From positions 1 through 34,540 of the forward strand of contig DAOWHR010000254.1 of assembly GCA_030641315.1 (NCBI GenBank): DNA of 34,540 bases. The letters run 5' to 3'. The DNA is from Anaerohalosphaeraceae bacterium (GTDB lineage Bacteria > Planctomycetota > Phycisphaerae > Sedimentisphaerales > Anaerohalosphaeraceae). The translations under genes and the position numbers were made by a program. Positions 10,301 through 17,093 of this stretch are shown one piece after another. The first letter of the stretch is position 1, and every line of letters begins with the position of its first letter. The notes under the pieces are model-generated. The model worked only from the letters and a program-made list of their open reading frames with translations. It had not been told where the DNA came from and made no database searches.

Positions 10301-10792
10301 AATGAGGAATGGAGTGCTTGCGGTTCCTATGATTATCGCAAGATATGTGAAAGATTCAATAAGGCTGTTTGCTTTTGAGAGCTTGTCCCGTGTGACCAGT
10401 TCGGGGATTATGCCGTATTTGGCAGGTGCGAAAAAAGTGCTTTGAGCGGCCATGGCAAACAGAAGGACGTAGAGCATTATGGTGCTGTGTAAATAAAAGG
10501 CGATCAGGCCGCCGACCATGACCAGTATCTCTGTAAACTTGACGGCGACAATAACCTTCCGTTTGCTAAACCTGTCGGCGACAGTGCCAGCAAAGGCTGA
10601 AAAGAGCAGGAACGGAACAACAAAGACCGCGCCGGCCAGTGCCCTGGTGAAGAATGCGGAATCAGGGTCACCGCTGGTTGTGAGGAACAGTATGATAGCT
10701 ACTTTGAAAATGTTATCATTAATCGCGCCGAGGAACTGGGTGGCGTTTAGCCATGCGAAAGAATGACCGGTTGACTGTGCTGCATTTGACAT
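7358..10792 (-). CDS. aas: LplT-PlsC-Aas fusion: lysophospholipid flippase, acyltransferase and acyl-ACP synthetase
   Basis: This 1144-residue protein joins three activities of phospholipid repair. Residues about 1-415 are a 12-helix MFS transporter like LplT, which flips lysophospholipids inward. Residues about 425-625 are a PlsC-type 1-acyltransferase with the HX4D motif in NHVSWID (near 448) and FAEGSITRNG. Residues about 630-1144 are an AMP-forming acyl-ACP/acyl-CoA synthetase, with P-loop SSGSTGTPKG (near 787), GYGATELSP, the YNTGDIG hinge region and the catalytic Lys in LLGSGKLDL (near 1117). E. coli has the last two domains in Aas and the flippase as a neighbouring gene; here all are one chain. 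The ATG at 10792 has GGAG 6 nt upstream, so it is chosen over the ATG at 10822. Lipases on both sides fit a lipid recycling cluster. Confidence 0.93.
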   Translation of the reverse strand: MSNAAQSTGHSFAWLNATQFLGAINDNIFKVAIILFLTTSGDPDSAFFTRALAGAVFVVPFLLFSAFAGTVADRFSKRKVIVAVKFTEILVMVGGLIAFYLHSTIMLYVLLFAMAAQSTFFAPAKYGIIPELVTRDKLSKANSLIESFTYLAIIIGTASTPFLIQKVFGGRYSPIAAICVVVAIVGLFTSKPIFKTPPAGGKIRPSIFFLRDIWHTMAHVRKDRELLMAVLGAAYFMFFGGFLYVNLGPYGMDNLQLDKIQSEYLFFAAAFGIGVGSYLAGKISGRNIEFGIVQIGAIGLPLSTLGLGCINKPGINDPVINGSVIAAVALIFIIGVSGGLFIIPMHSFVQFKSPHATRGQVLAASNWIGWFGVLIASIMVPVLVKYFSMSAANLFIVLSVLMLALCIITVKMLPDFFVRFVALIVTKICYRIKVHGANNVPIEGPALLVSNHVSWIDALLIGVTQQRRIRFLMYRDMAEKTRFKWFFRLMGVIPISSEDPPKKIIEALRAARQAMDDGYLVGIFAEGSITRNGLLRQFRPGFERIVKGTDYPVIPVYIGGAWGSIFSYYHGSLLAGMPTKFPYPVAIHFGNAMPADSTVSEIRLRIQQLSSEYYQYKRKPSDTLPGSFIKTARRYWSRDCITDVTGKKLNYGRTLMAAMVLAEHIDKIAPDQEMIGICIPPSVGGVLANIAVALSGRTSVNLNYVASPSARQYALDQCEIKHIITARVILEKVEGLADLNGLIFLDDLPKDMPVTRKLSLFLKARAAPLNSFSGLKNVTADSTATIIFSSGSTGTPKGIMLSQHNILSNAESIRSIIQIESDDDLCVVLPFFHSFGFTCGLWLPIITGVSSNYIPQPIDGLAVADAVRNNHSTILFAPPTFLLAYLRRAKPQDFASLRLVAVGAEKLKKRLTESYQDRFGITLYEGYGATELSPVVALNVPDVNRGDLEQTGNKPGSVGHPIPGVAVKIVDPDTGNTLETGQPGLITVMGPNVMKGYYKMPEKTAEVLKDGWYNTGDIGHLDEDGFLTITDRLSRFSKIGGEMIPHIGVEEVYLSAIGSNEQIVAVIGIPEPKKGEELVVLYLPAAGNADKLHEIMTQSDVPNMWKPRKTSYVQIDKMPLLGSGKLDLASIRQIALNTKEPNDS

Positions 10793-10853
10793 TGTTAATC
10801 TCCGTAAATTTCCAATGTACAATTAGAGCAATTAAATTTTTAGTGCTCTAAAA

Positions 10854-11804
10854 CTATTTTTTCAGGTGATCGATGATGCCTCCAAGTACGTCCTCGCGCA
10901 GTTCGGCAGTTTCGTTCAACAGTTCATGTTTTGCCCCAGCGAGCATGTATATTTGAGCATTTGTAAACCTGGATCTGATGTACTTAAGGTTGTATTTCCA
11001 ATCAATAGTGCTGTCCCTTTGGCCCTGAATGACAAATATTTCTTTATCGCATGGATCAGCTCTTTTAATGCGGGCATTCCATTTGTATAGAGCTTTGACC
11101 CATTTTAACGGCACTTTTTTGATATTCAGATAGTCATCATCCCTGGTGAATTTCAGGAAGGATGTATCACCGGAATTATTTCGACAAAGCCGCGGTACCG
11201 AAGTTCTGAAAGGTTTGTAGAGCATATAGCTTAGTTTTGATTTTATCCAGGCTACGGGTCGAACGAGAGGTGAGACGAGGATGACTTTGTCAAACAGGTC
11301 CGAATCGCCATTTAGAAGGATGGCGATCGGGGCACATGCGCCAAGGCTAAACGCGACGATATGAACAGGTGTATCGGTATAGCCGGCGACGAGGTTTCGG
11401 AAGGTTTTCAGTACCGAACCATATTGAGCGAAATCTTCTATGCTGCCTTTTGGTCCGGTGGAGAGGCCGTGGCCAGGCATGTCGTAGAGAGCAACGGCAT
11501 ATTGATTTGCGATAAGGGTGGCGATGATGTGCTTTAACTGGCCGCTGTGGCTGAGGTAGCCGTGCATGAGGATGACGGTTGCTTTGTGTTGCGGCGGGAT
11601 GTAGATATGGGCGGCAATATCAAAGGCATCGGCCTTGAATGAACCGAAGATGTGCTCAACGGCGGGGTTTGGGACATCCAAGCCGTAGTGCGCGAAGTAG
11701 TCGAGTACGGGCTGTGTGTACCGGTTCAAATCGACCGCATCGAGTGGTACAACGCCCTGCCTGATTTTATCAATGTCGTTTGTCATTGTACTAATGCTCA
11801 CCAT
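10854..11804 (-). CDS. Monoacylglycerol-lipase-like alpha/beta hydrolase (serine aminopeptidase S33 type)
   Basis: This cytoplasmic-looking hydrolase of about 316 residues belongs to the lysophospholipase/monoacylglycerol lipase group. Motifs in order are ILMHGYLSHSG (oxyanion region), YDMPGHGLSTGPKG (the GHG.S.G motif of this group), the nucleophile elbow AFSLGA (Ser near residue 153), the acid in GQRDSTID and the His in AGAKHELLNE. The elbow has Ala-Phe in place of the usual Gly-His before the Ser, but the triad is intact. No signal peptide is visible. GGAG lies 10 nt before the ATG at 11804; an ATG at 11786 is an alternative. Its end is 61 bp upstream of the Aas fusion on the same strand, which suggests it supplies fatty acid or degrades lysolipid. 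The substrate is inferred from context only. Confidence 0.8.
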   Translation of the reverse strand: MVSISTMTNDIDKIRQGVVPLDAVDLNRYTQPVLDYFAHYGLDVPNPAVEHIFGSFKADAFDIAAHIYIPPQHKATVILMHGYLSHSGQLKHIIATLIANQYAVALYDMPGHGLSTGPKGSIEDFAQYGSVLKTFRNLVAGYTDTPVHIVAFSLGACAPIAILLNGDSDLFDKVILVSPLVRPVAWIKSKLSYMLYKPFRTSVPRLCRNNSGDTSFLKFTRDDDYLNIKKVPLKWVKALYKWNARIKRADPCDKEIFVIQGQRDSTIDWKYNLKYIRSRFTNAQIYMLAGAKHELLNETAELREDVLGGIIDHLKK

Positions 11805-11881
11805 TTTGTGTAAACTCCACACCAGATTAACATAAGATCGTTAAAATGGCCAATATTATTCGTCTTTTAATGGGCAGCTAA

Positions 11882-12433
11882 TTAATGTTTCGAGTGGTCC
11901 ATGTTGTCGAGCTCATCTTCTGTTAGAGGTTTGTGCTTTTTAATACCATCGATCCATTTTAAAGCTCTGTCGTTTGGTTTGAAAGGCTTTACGATCTGAT
12001 CGGTAATATCTATCAATTCGGCATCTTCGGCCTGATAGATCATATCCCATTTAGAAATGATGATGTCAACACCAGCATCCTTTGCGATTTTTGGTATGTC
12101 CTTTTCGATAAACTTCAGCATGTCGTCAACAGGTGCGGTGCCGAAGCCCTGACGGTGTCGTTTTTCCTGCCTTGCGGAACCCCATGCAACAAGCTCGGCA
12201 AGTTTTTCAGTATCACCGTCAGCCTTTGCTTTGTCTCGTTCAGCCATTTTTGCTTTCAGCTGTTTATCATTGAAATCTGATGCAGCAAAAGCAATTGCGA
12301 CAGCTCTTGAGTCGAATATGCCGACACGAAGGAGTTCTTTTTTTGCCTTTTCCATTTGCCCCATTGCCAAGACTGTTCCGATTGAACAGACTGCCAGTAG
12401 AAGCAACATTACGTTGACTTTTTTGTTCTTCAT
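11882..12433 (-). CDS. Secreted OmpH/Skp-like protein
   Basis: This small protein of 183 residues has a clear signal peptide (KNKK then a Leu-rich core ending near VLAMGQ). The mature part begins with a short beta segment (LLRVGIFDSRAVAIAF), continues with a highly charged helical stretch rich in Lys, Glu, Asp and Ala (about 50-105) and ends with DVIISKWD- and DITDQIVKPF-like elements (here VDIIISKWDM and IDITDQIVKPF). The beta start, charged helix and DITD end resemble OmpH/Skp periplasmic chaperones, but similarity is weak by eye. The ATG at 12433 has GGAG just upstream. It lies 27 bp after the B12-radical SAM gene, so the two are probably co-transcribed. It is best treated as a secreted OmpH-like protein of unknown role. 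Confidence 0.6.
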   Translation of the reverse strand: MKNKKVNVMLLLLAVCSIGTVLAMGQMEKAKKELLRVGIFDSRAVAIAFAASDFNDKQLKAKMAERDKAKADGDTEKLAELVAWGSARQEKRHRQGFGTAPVDDMLKFIEKDIPKIAKDAGVDIIISKWDMIYQAEDAELIDITDQIVKPFKPNDRALKWIDGIKKHKPLTEDELDNMDHSKH

Positions 12434-12460
12434 TTTAATCTCCGGTAACATTTGATTCTA

Positions 12461-13855
12461 TCAATTTTGTGTTAACAGTTTTTGGGGCCGTTTACGAAAC
12501 GCCGAGAAATATTTGGCCAACGAGATTGAAGACTTTTCTTTGGCTGGGTCGTATCCTCGTATTTTGAAACTTTTCACCCTGCCATAGTACCCTATATTGA
12601 TGACGAAGGGGTAGATAATATTAACCAGTCCGCACGGCTGGGTGATGCGTCTTAACATCCTTTTGGCAATGGCAGTACGTGAATAGAATTTGCGAATCAT
12701 CCAGTCGGAACCTGCCTGGAGTTGTTCTGTCGTCATCTGTTTGGGTTGGAAAACAACATGGCGGTAGTCATAATTTTCAAGATCGTCATCAATGATACGG
12801 TGTTTCATCTGGTCATGAAGGACAGTGCCTGGCAAGGGTGTCATTATTGCAAGCTGTATCGCGTCTATGCCAATTTTGTTTAACATATTCAGTGTTGAAC
12901 TGAATACTGTGACATCATCATTGTCAAAACCAACGATTATTCCTGATTCGACCATCATTCCAAAGCTGTGGAACCTTGCGATCGCATCGTGATAGTGCTG
13001 GGCGGGTTTGATGGCTTTGTCCTGCATTGCGAGTGTAGTATCGTTGAACGTTTCAAGGCCAACGAAAACGCCGATACAGCCGGATTCCTTCATAGCAATG
13101 AGAAGCTCCCGGTCATCGGCCAGTTCGACCGAGGCCTGTGTGCCCCATTGCTTTTTGAGAGGCGTTAGTGCCTTGAATAACTCTATGGCGTATTCTCTGT
13201 TCTGGGTAAGGTTGTCGTCAACAAACATGAAGAACTTTTCTTTGAATGAACTTATTTCGGCAACTACGTCTTCTATTGGCCTGGTGAAGTGTCTGGCTTT
13301 GTGAAAAGCACTGATCGAACAGAAATGACACTTGTTCTTACAGCCGACTGTGGCGAATGTTGAGTTTGCCGTTATGTAATTTTTGCTGCTGACCAGATGC
13401 CTTGGCAGTGTTTTTGGTACAACAGGTTCCGGGGCACCGTGGTAAATATTTTTGAGCTTGCCGTTTTTGACATCCTCAATGATTTTCTGCCATGCGCCTG
13501 AGGCTGACCCGATGACTATCGCGTCAGGGTGTATTGAGGCCTGCTGCGGGTTCAGGGTGGGGTAGAAACCGCCGAAGACAACGGGCACGCCTTTGGCCTT
13601 GAAATGCCTTGCGATCTCATTTGCACGGGGCAATGTCGCAGTCATTACGGTTACGCCGACAAGATCGAACTTAATGTCTGAAGGAATATCGTCGAGTTGT
13701 TCGTCGATCATTGTTATTTCTGCGTCATCTGGTGAAAATTTAGCGACTGAAAGCAGCGACAACATTGAAAAGCGAAAGGGTTTGCCGTTAAAGAATTTTC
13801 GTTTGCCGATCTTTTTCCAGTTTCCTGAAGCCGGTGATATTAGCAGAATCTTCAT
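12461..13855 (-). CDS. B12-binding-domain radical SAM protein
   Basis: This 464-residue enzyme has an N-terminal cobalamin-binding Rossmann-like domain (about 1-140, with DLVGVTVMTATLPRA and VPVVFGGFYPTLNP) and a radical SAM barrel beginning at the cluster motif C-KNK-C-HF-C (near residue 170). That spacing, CX3CX2C, ligates the SAM-binding 4Fe-4S cluster. The following DDNLTQNREYAIELF and GVFVGLETFND elements are typical of the BchE/P-methylase class. No DXHXXG B12 motif is evident, so cobalamin is inferred from fold. Members methylate or rearrange carbons in hopanoids, phosphonates, peptides and chlorins. Here its neighbours on the same strand are an envelope protein and lipid enzymes, so a lipid substrate is a reasonable guess but unproven. 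AAGGAG precedes the ATG. Confidence 0.88.
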   Translation of the reverse strand: MKILLISPASGNWKKIGKRKFFNGKPFRFSMLSLLSVAKFSPDDAEITMIDEQLDDIPSDIKFDLVGVTVMTATLPRANEIARHFKAKGVPVVFGGFYPTLNPQQASIHPDAIVIGSASGAWQKIIEDVKNGKLKNIYHGAPEPVVPKTLPRHLVSSKNYITANSTFATVGCKNKCHFCSISAFHKARHFTRPIEDVVAEISSFKEKFFMFVDDNLTQNREYAIELFKALTPLKKQWGTQASVELADDRELLIAMKESGCIGVFVGLETFNDTTLAMQDKAIKPAQHYHDAIARFHSFGMMVESGIIVGFDNDDVTVFSSTLNMLNKIGIDAIQLAIMTPLPGTVLHDQMKHRIIDDDLENYDYRHVVFQPKQMTTEQLQAGSDWMIRKFYSRTAIAKRMLRRITQPCGLVNIIYPFVINIGYYGRVKSFKIRGYDPAKEKSSISLAKYFSAFRKRPQKLLTQN

Positions 13856-13917
13856 TTTTTCATCTCCTTATATCTTATGTTTTCATTTACACACGTTTAA
13901 AAATCATTCTCAGCAGG

Positions 13918-13952
13918 AGCCGGTGACGGTATTGAACTTGCCGCCACCGGCT
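13918..13952. promoter_or_regulatory. GC-rich inverted repeat between the radical SAM gene and the AAA+ regulator
   Basis: Arms 13918-13929 and 13941-13952 form a stem of about 12 bp with one mismatch and an 11-nt loop. It lies in the probable 5' leader of the B12-radical SAM gene, about 65 bp before its start, and upstream of the divergent AAA+ gene. No U-run follows on either strand, so it is not a normal intrinsic terminator. It could be a leader hairpin or protein-binding site. The rest of the 283-bp gap (13856-14138) shows only the promoter of the regulator. Confidence 0.35.
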
Positions 13953-14102
13953 TACGGAGATTAATACCAAACTATTATTCCAATAAATCCATAAGACTTA
14001 AAGCAATACGCGTACCAGAAGAAGATGTCTCACTTAAGGGCTCTATTGGCAAGGACTTAGACTCAGACGCCCCAGAGAATGTAAATATTCATTAAAACGC
14101 TA

Positions 14103-14137
14103 TTGACAATTAATGCACACATCAATTACAATTAATG
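14103..14137 (+). promoter_or_regulatory. Leaderless-type promoter with a 10-bp direct repeat
   Basis: TTGACA (14103-14108) and TACAAT (14127-14132) are separated by 18 bp, a near-consensus sigma-70-type promoter. The expected transcription start, about 7 nt past the -10, falls on or next to the A of the ATG at 14139, so the mRNA would have no leader; in keeping with this there is no Shine-Dalgarno. The 10-mer ACAATTAATG occurs exactly at 14106-14115 and 14128-14137, 22 bp apart (about two helical turns), covering both promoter elements. That arrangement suits a direct-repeat operator. Confidence 0.55.
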
Positions 14138-14138
14138 T

Positions 14139-15623
14139 ATGGCAAAGACGCTGATCAAATCCAAAAACATGGAATTCTTTTCGCTTGTTTCTCAGGCGGC
14201 ATTTACTAACCCATTCAGCCAACAGCGGTTTGAGATAGATCGTAGAATTTCAGGTGCCGATCCCGACAGTTCGTGGCTGGAAATAATGCCCGAAGCAGTA
14301 CGTGAGATAGCCAGGCGTATCGGGGAACTTGACAAGGACGGTTCCGCCAGAATAGAGGACTTCCCGAAAAAAGACCAGCGAACAATGGAACATGTGTTTT
14401 TGTTCGACATATTCCACATGTTCAACGAGCAATTCGATCAGTTGATACTCGACCAGATCAGTGCCGGTGAAGAATCTATCGAAGTACCATTTGCAGTAAA
14501 GGCGATCTCGCTGCTAATGGACAGAGGTTTTACGGGTTCGAGAGCCTGCAGGTATTTCGCTTTGTTCTACCAGATACGAAGGGCTTACTATTTTATCCAG
14601 CAGGGCCTGACGGGCAGATGTGCTTCGATGCGTCAACTGAGGATGAATCTCTGGAACAATATTTTCACACATGACATTGTCAGCTACGAGCAATACTTCT
14701 GGGACAAGATGGAAGACTTCTCAACGCTGTTTCTGGGGCCTACGGGGTGCGGGAAAGGCGCTGCGGCAGCGGCGATAGGCAGGAGCGGATTTATTCCGTT
14801 CGACGAAAAGAAACATAGATTCGTCGAGAGCTTTACAAAGGCTTTTGTGCCTATAAACCTATCCGAGTACCCGGAATCTTTGATCGAGTCAGAACTGTTC
14901 GGCCACAGCAAAGGAGCATTTACCGGTGCGGTATCGTCGCATGAAGGTCTGTTCGCGTTGTGCGGTGTTCATGGATCGATCTTTCTGGATGAGATCGGCG
15001 ATGTCAGCGGACAGGTGCAGATCAAGCTGCTTCGTATATTGCAGGAGAGAACATTCAGTCCCGTCGGCAGTCACAAAAAGCTGCGTTTCGAAGGCCGGGT
15101 GATCGCCGCAACGAACAGGTCCATCAACGAGCTTCGATCCGAAGGCAAATTTCGAGACGACTTTTACTACAGGCTGTGCTCTGACTGCATCGAGGTGCCC
15201 GGGCTTGCTCAGCGAATCGCCGAAGACCCTGAAGAACTCGATGAACTTATTGTAAGTGTGATAAACCGTATCACGCAAACAGGCTCTAAAGAACTTGCCG
15301 ACAAGGTCAGTGATGTTATAGATAAGAGGCTTGGAAGAGAATATCAGTGGCCCGGAAATGTGCGGGAACTTGAACAGTGCATACGGAGTGTTATCATTAA
15401 GCAGGACTATCAGGGCGATAACCGCAGCAATTTCGATGGCGACAAAAGCCTGATGCAGATAGAAATTGATTCAAAAGTGCAGACAGCGGAGGAAATTTTG
15501 GCCAAATACTGCACAATTCTCTACGAAAAATTTGGCACTTATGAGCAGGTCGCACGGGCTGCAAATCTGGACCGCCGGACGGTCAAAAAATACATCCTTC
15601 GAACGAGCCTGAAAACCGAATAG
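14139..15623 (+). CDS. Sigma-54-dependent-type AAA+ transcriptional activator
   Basis: This 494-residue regulator has an unrecognised helical N-terminal domain (about 1-190), a central AAA+ domain and a C-terminal Fis-like helix-turn-helix (about 452-490, EEILAKYC... and RTVKKYIL). The AAA+ domain has Walker A GPTGCGKG (near 200), the sigma-54 contact loop GAFTGA (near 260), Walker B GSIFLDEIGD (near 280) and the arginine region FRDDFYYRL. The usual LRER after the arginine finger is changed to LAQR. No receiver, GAF or PAS domain is seen, so it is not an ordinary two-component regulator; the N-terminus may sense something directly or bind a partner. I found no convincing -24/-12 promoter in the window by eye. 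A nested inverted repeat and a strong promoter follow directly after the stop codon. Confidence 0.9.
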   Translation: MAKTLIKSKNMEFFSLVSQAAFTNPFSQQRFEIDRRISGADPDSSWLEIMPEAVREIARRIGELDKDGSARIEDFPKKDQRTMEHVFLFDIFHMFNEQFDQLILDQISAGEESIEVPFAVKAISLLMDRGFTGSRACRYFALFYQIRRAYYFIQQGLTGRCASMRQLRMNLWNNIFTHDIVSYEQYFWDKMEDFSTLFLGPTGCGKGAAAAAIGRSGFIPFDEKKHRFVESFTKAFVPINLSEYPESLIESELFGHSKGAFTGAVSSHEGLFALCGVHGSIFLDEIGDVSGQVQIKLLRILQERTFSPVGSHKKLRFEGRVIAATNRSINELRSEGKFRDDFYYRLCSDCIEVPGLAQRIAEDPEELDELIVSVINRITQTGSKELADKVSDVIDKRLGREYQWPGNVRELEQCIRSVIIKQDYQGDNRSNFDGDKSLMQIEIDSKVQTAEEILAKYCTILYEKFGTYEQVARAANLDRRTVKKYILRTSLKTE

Positions 15624-15688
15624 GAAAGACTCAACATAAAGCCTTTAGTGACAAGTGTTTACAGAAAAGGCTTGCTTGGAAGTCTTTC
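15624..15688 (+). repeat. Nested inverted repeat overlapping the next promoter
   Basis: Two 8-bp perfect stems nest inside each other: GAAAGACT (15624-15631) with AGTCTTTC (15681-15688), and AAGCCTTT (15639-15646) with AAAGGCTT (15666-15673). The repeat starts at the base after the AAA+ gene stop codon and its right arms cover the -35 and spacer of the promoter at 15672-15700. It may end the upstream transcript or be an operator; there is no clean U-run. Confidence 0.5.
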
Positions 15689-15700
15689 TTGTGGTATAAT
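15672..15700 (+). promoter_or_regulatory. Strong sigma-70-type promoter with extended -10
   Basis: TTGCTT (15672-15677), a 17-bp spacer and a perfect TATAAT (15695-15700) preceded by TGG (extended -10). The predicted start is near 15707. Nothing long is encoded downstream before the terminator at 15918-15951, which argues for a small RNA or small-protein gene. Confidence 0.7.
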
Positions 15701-15721
15701 ACAACTCTGTTATCAGGTGCT

Positions 15722-15856
15722 ATGACATCCTGTTTCTTTGAGATTTTTTATAAAAAAAGTGATTTTTCCGAAAATTTACTTGCAAAAAACAGGTTATCGG
15801 AGTACACTTTAGTTGTAGTAAATGCTCTTTTTTCTTTTATCTCTATCTCTCTTTAA
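15722..15856 (+). CDS. Possible 44-aa small membrane protein
   Basis: A short open frame starts with ATG 15 nt after the predicted transcription start and ends in TAA just before the strong hairpin at 15860-15917. The product begins MTSCFFEIFYKKSD and ends in a hydrophobic stretch (TLVVVNALFSFISISL), as in small single-span membrane proteins or toxins. A weak AGGTG lies a few bases before the ATG. Staying open for 44 codons in very AT-rich DNA is mildly unexpected, but no homologue is recognised, so it may be chance. Confidence 0.25.
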   Translation: MTSCFFEIFYKKSDFSENLLAKNRLSEYTLVVVNALFSFISISL

Positions 15857-15917
15857 AGAGCTGAGACGAATATATTATAAGTTTGATATAATTAGAATAT
15901 TTTTGTGTTGTCTCAGC

Positions 15918-15951
15918 AAGGCCGTTACCGATTGGTGACGGCCTTTTTTTT
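15918..15951 (+). terminator. Rho-independent terminator of the small RNA locus
   Basis: AAGGCCGTTACC (15918-15929), loop GATT, and GGTGACGGCCTT (15934-15945) form a 12-bp stem with one G-U pair, followed by eight T residues in all (15944-15951). It is about 90 bp before queA, so it separates the two units. Confidence 0.85.
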
Positions 15952-16043
15952 GTTGTTCTTTTTTGATCTATCAAGATTGAAAATAGGCCATAATCTCACC
16001 AAAATCATTTGTCTTTAGCTCAATCATCTGTTACCTTTCGGCC

Positions 16044-17093
16044 ATGCTTACAGAAGAATTAAATTATGACCTTCCGCCTGATCTGATCGCTCAAAGCCCT
16101 GCTTCGTGCCGCAGCGAGTCAAGGCTTCTTGTGCTTGACCGCGGTGAAGGTAAACTGACAGACACTCATTTCGGCGGGATCGGGGAGTACCTTAGAGCAG
16201 GTGACTGCCTGGTGCTCAACGATACGAAGGTGCTGCCTGCGAGGTTTTTCGCACGCAGAGAAAGCGGAGCCAAACTGGAAGGATTGTGGCTAGGCGAAAG
16301 TGACGCGGGGCTCTGGCGAGTTATGCTGAAAAATTCTCGCAAGATCAAGCCGGGTGAAACTATCATACTTACTGACCGGGCCGGAGGCGATCACAGTGAG
16401 ATAAAGGCTGTTGAAAAAACAACAGACGGCCAATGGGTGCTGGATGTTGGTGAGTCGCGGTCTAGCGAGGAGGTCTTACAGAAAATAGGTTTTGCCCCCC
16501 TGCCGCCATATATTAAACGGGGTCAGGATCCGGAGAATTTCCAAAAAGATATCGAAAGGTATCAGACCGTTTACGCAAAACAAACGGGTGCTGTCGCCGC
16601 ACCGACGGCGGGGCTGCATTTTACGGAAGACCTGCTCGCTGGATTACAGGAACAGGGTGTTAATCTTGCTCATGTTACGCTTCATGTAGGTGCGGGGACT
16701 TTCAAGCCGGTTACGGCAGAACGGATCGAGGACCATGACATCCACAGTGAGGAGATCAGCCTGACTGAAGAGGCAGCGACAAGGATCAACGAAACAAAAG
16801 CTAACGGCGGCAGAATTATCGCGGTGGGGACAACATCGGTGCGTACACTGGAGTCTGTCGCAGTGGACGGACGTGTAATACCATGCGCAAAAGCTACGAA
16901 ACTGTTCATCCAGCCGGGCTATGAGTATAAGATCGTTGACGCGATGGTTACGAATTTTCACCTGCCCAAATCAACGCTACTGGCCCTTGTGGGCGCATTT
17001 GCGGGTATGGATACGGTTATGGAGGCGTACAGGCACGCCATTGAGCAACGGTACAGATTTTTCTCGTACGGCGACGCAATGCTTATCATCTAG
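16044..17093 (+). CDS. queA: S-adenosylmethionine:tRNA ribosyltransferase-isomerase QueA
   Basis: QueA transfers and rearranges the ribosyl part of SAM onto preQ1 in the wobble base of tRNA (Asp, Asn, His, Tyr), making epoxyqueuosine. The 349-residue product has normal length and is colinear with the family: ELNYDLPPDLIAQSP at the N-terminus, the LVLNDTKVLPARF motif, PLPPYIKR, QTVYAKQTGAVAAPTAGLHFTE in the catalytic core, HVTLHVGAGTFKPV and the C-terminal MVTNFHLPKSTLL plus RYRFFSYGDAMLI. No strong Shine-Dalgarno is seen. No other queuosine gene is nearby. Its TAG stop overlaps the stop of the convergent pyrophosphorylase gene in a single CTAG, leaving no room for a terminator between them. 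Confidence 0.97.
   Translation: MLTEELNYDLPPDLIAQSPASCRSESRLLVLDRGEGKLTDTHFGGIGEYLRAGDCLVLNDTKVLPARFFARRESGAKLEGLWLGESDAGLWRVMLKNSRKIKPGETIILTDRAGGDHSEIKAVEKTTDGQWVLDVGESRSSEEVLQKIGFAPLPPYIKRGQDPENFQKDIERYQTVYAKQTGAVAAPTAGLHFTEDLLAGLQEQGVNLAHVTLHVGAGTFKPVTAERIEDHDIHSEEISLTEEAATRINETKANGGRIIAVGTTSVRTLESVAVDGRVIPCAKATKLFIQPGYEYKIVDAMVTNFHLPKSTLLALVGAFAGMDTVMEAYRHAIEQRYRFFSYGDAMLII

Larger units (their letters stand above)
15707..15951 (+). ncRNA. Candidate structured small RNA (or mRNA of a 44-aa protein)
   Basis: A transcript of about 245 nt is delimited by the promoter at 15672-15700 and the intrinsic terminator at 15918-15951. Complementary pairs suggest folding: CCTGTTT (15729-15735) with AAACAGG (15787-15793), and a perfect 8-bp stem GCTGAGAC (15860-15867) with GTCTCAGC (15910-15917) enclosing ATTATA/TATAAT. 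TACAACT (15700-15706) and AGTTGTA (15811-15817) also match but the first probably lies before the start site. The stretch is far more AT-rich than the flanking genes. No known RNA family is recognised. The overlapping 44-codon ORF is listed separately; the two readings are alternatives or a dual-function RNA. Confidence 0.45.
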
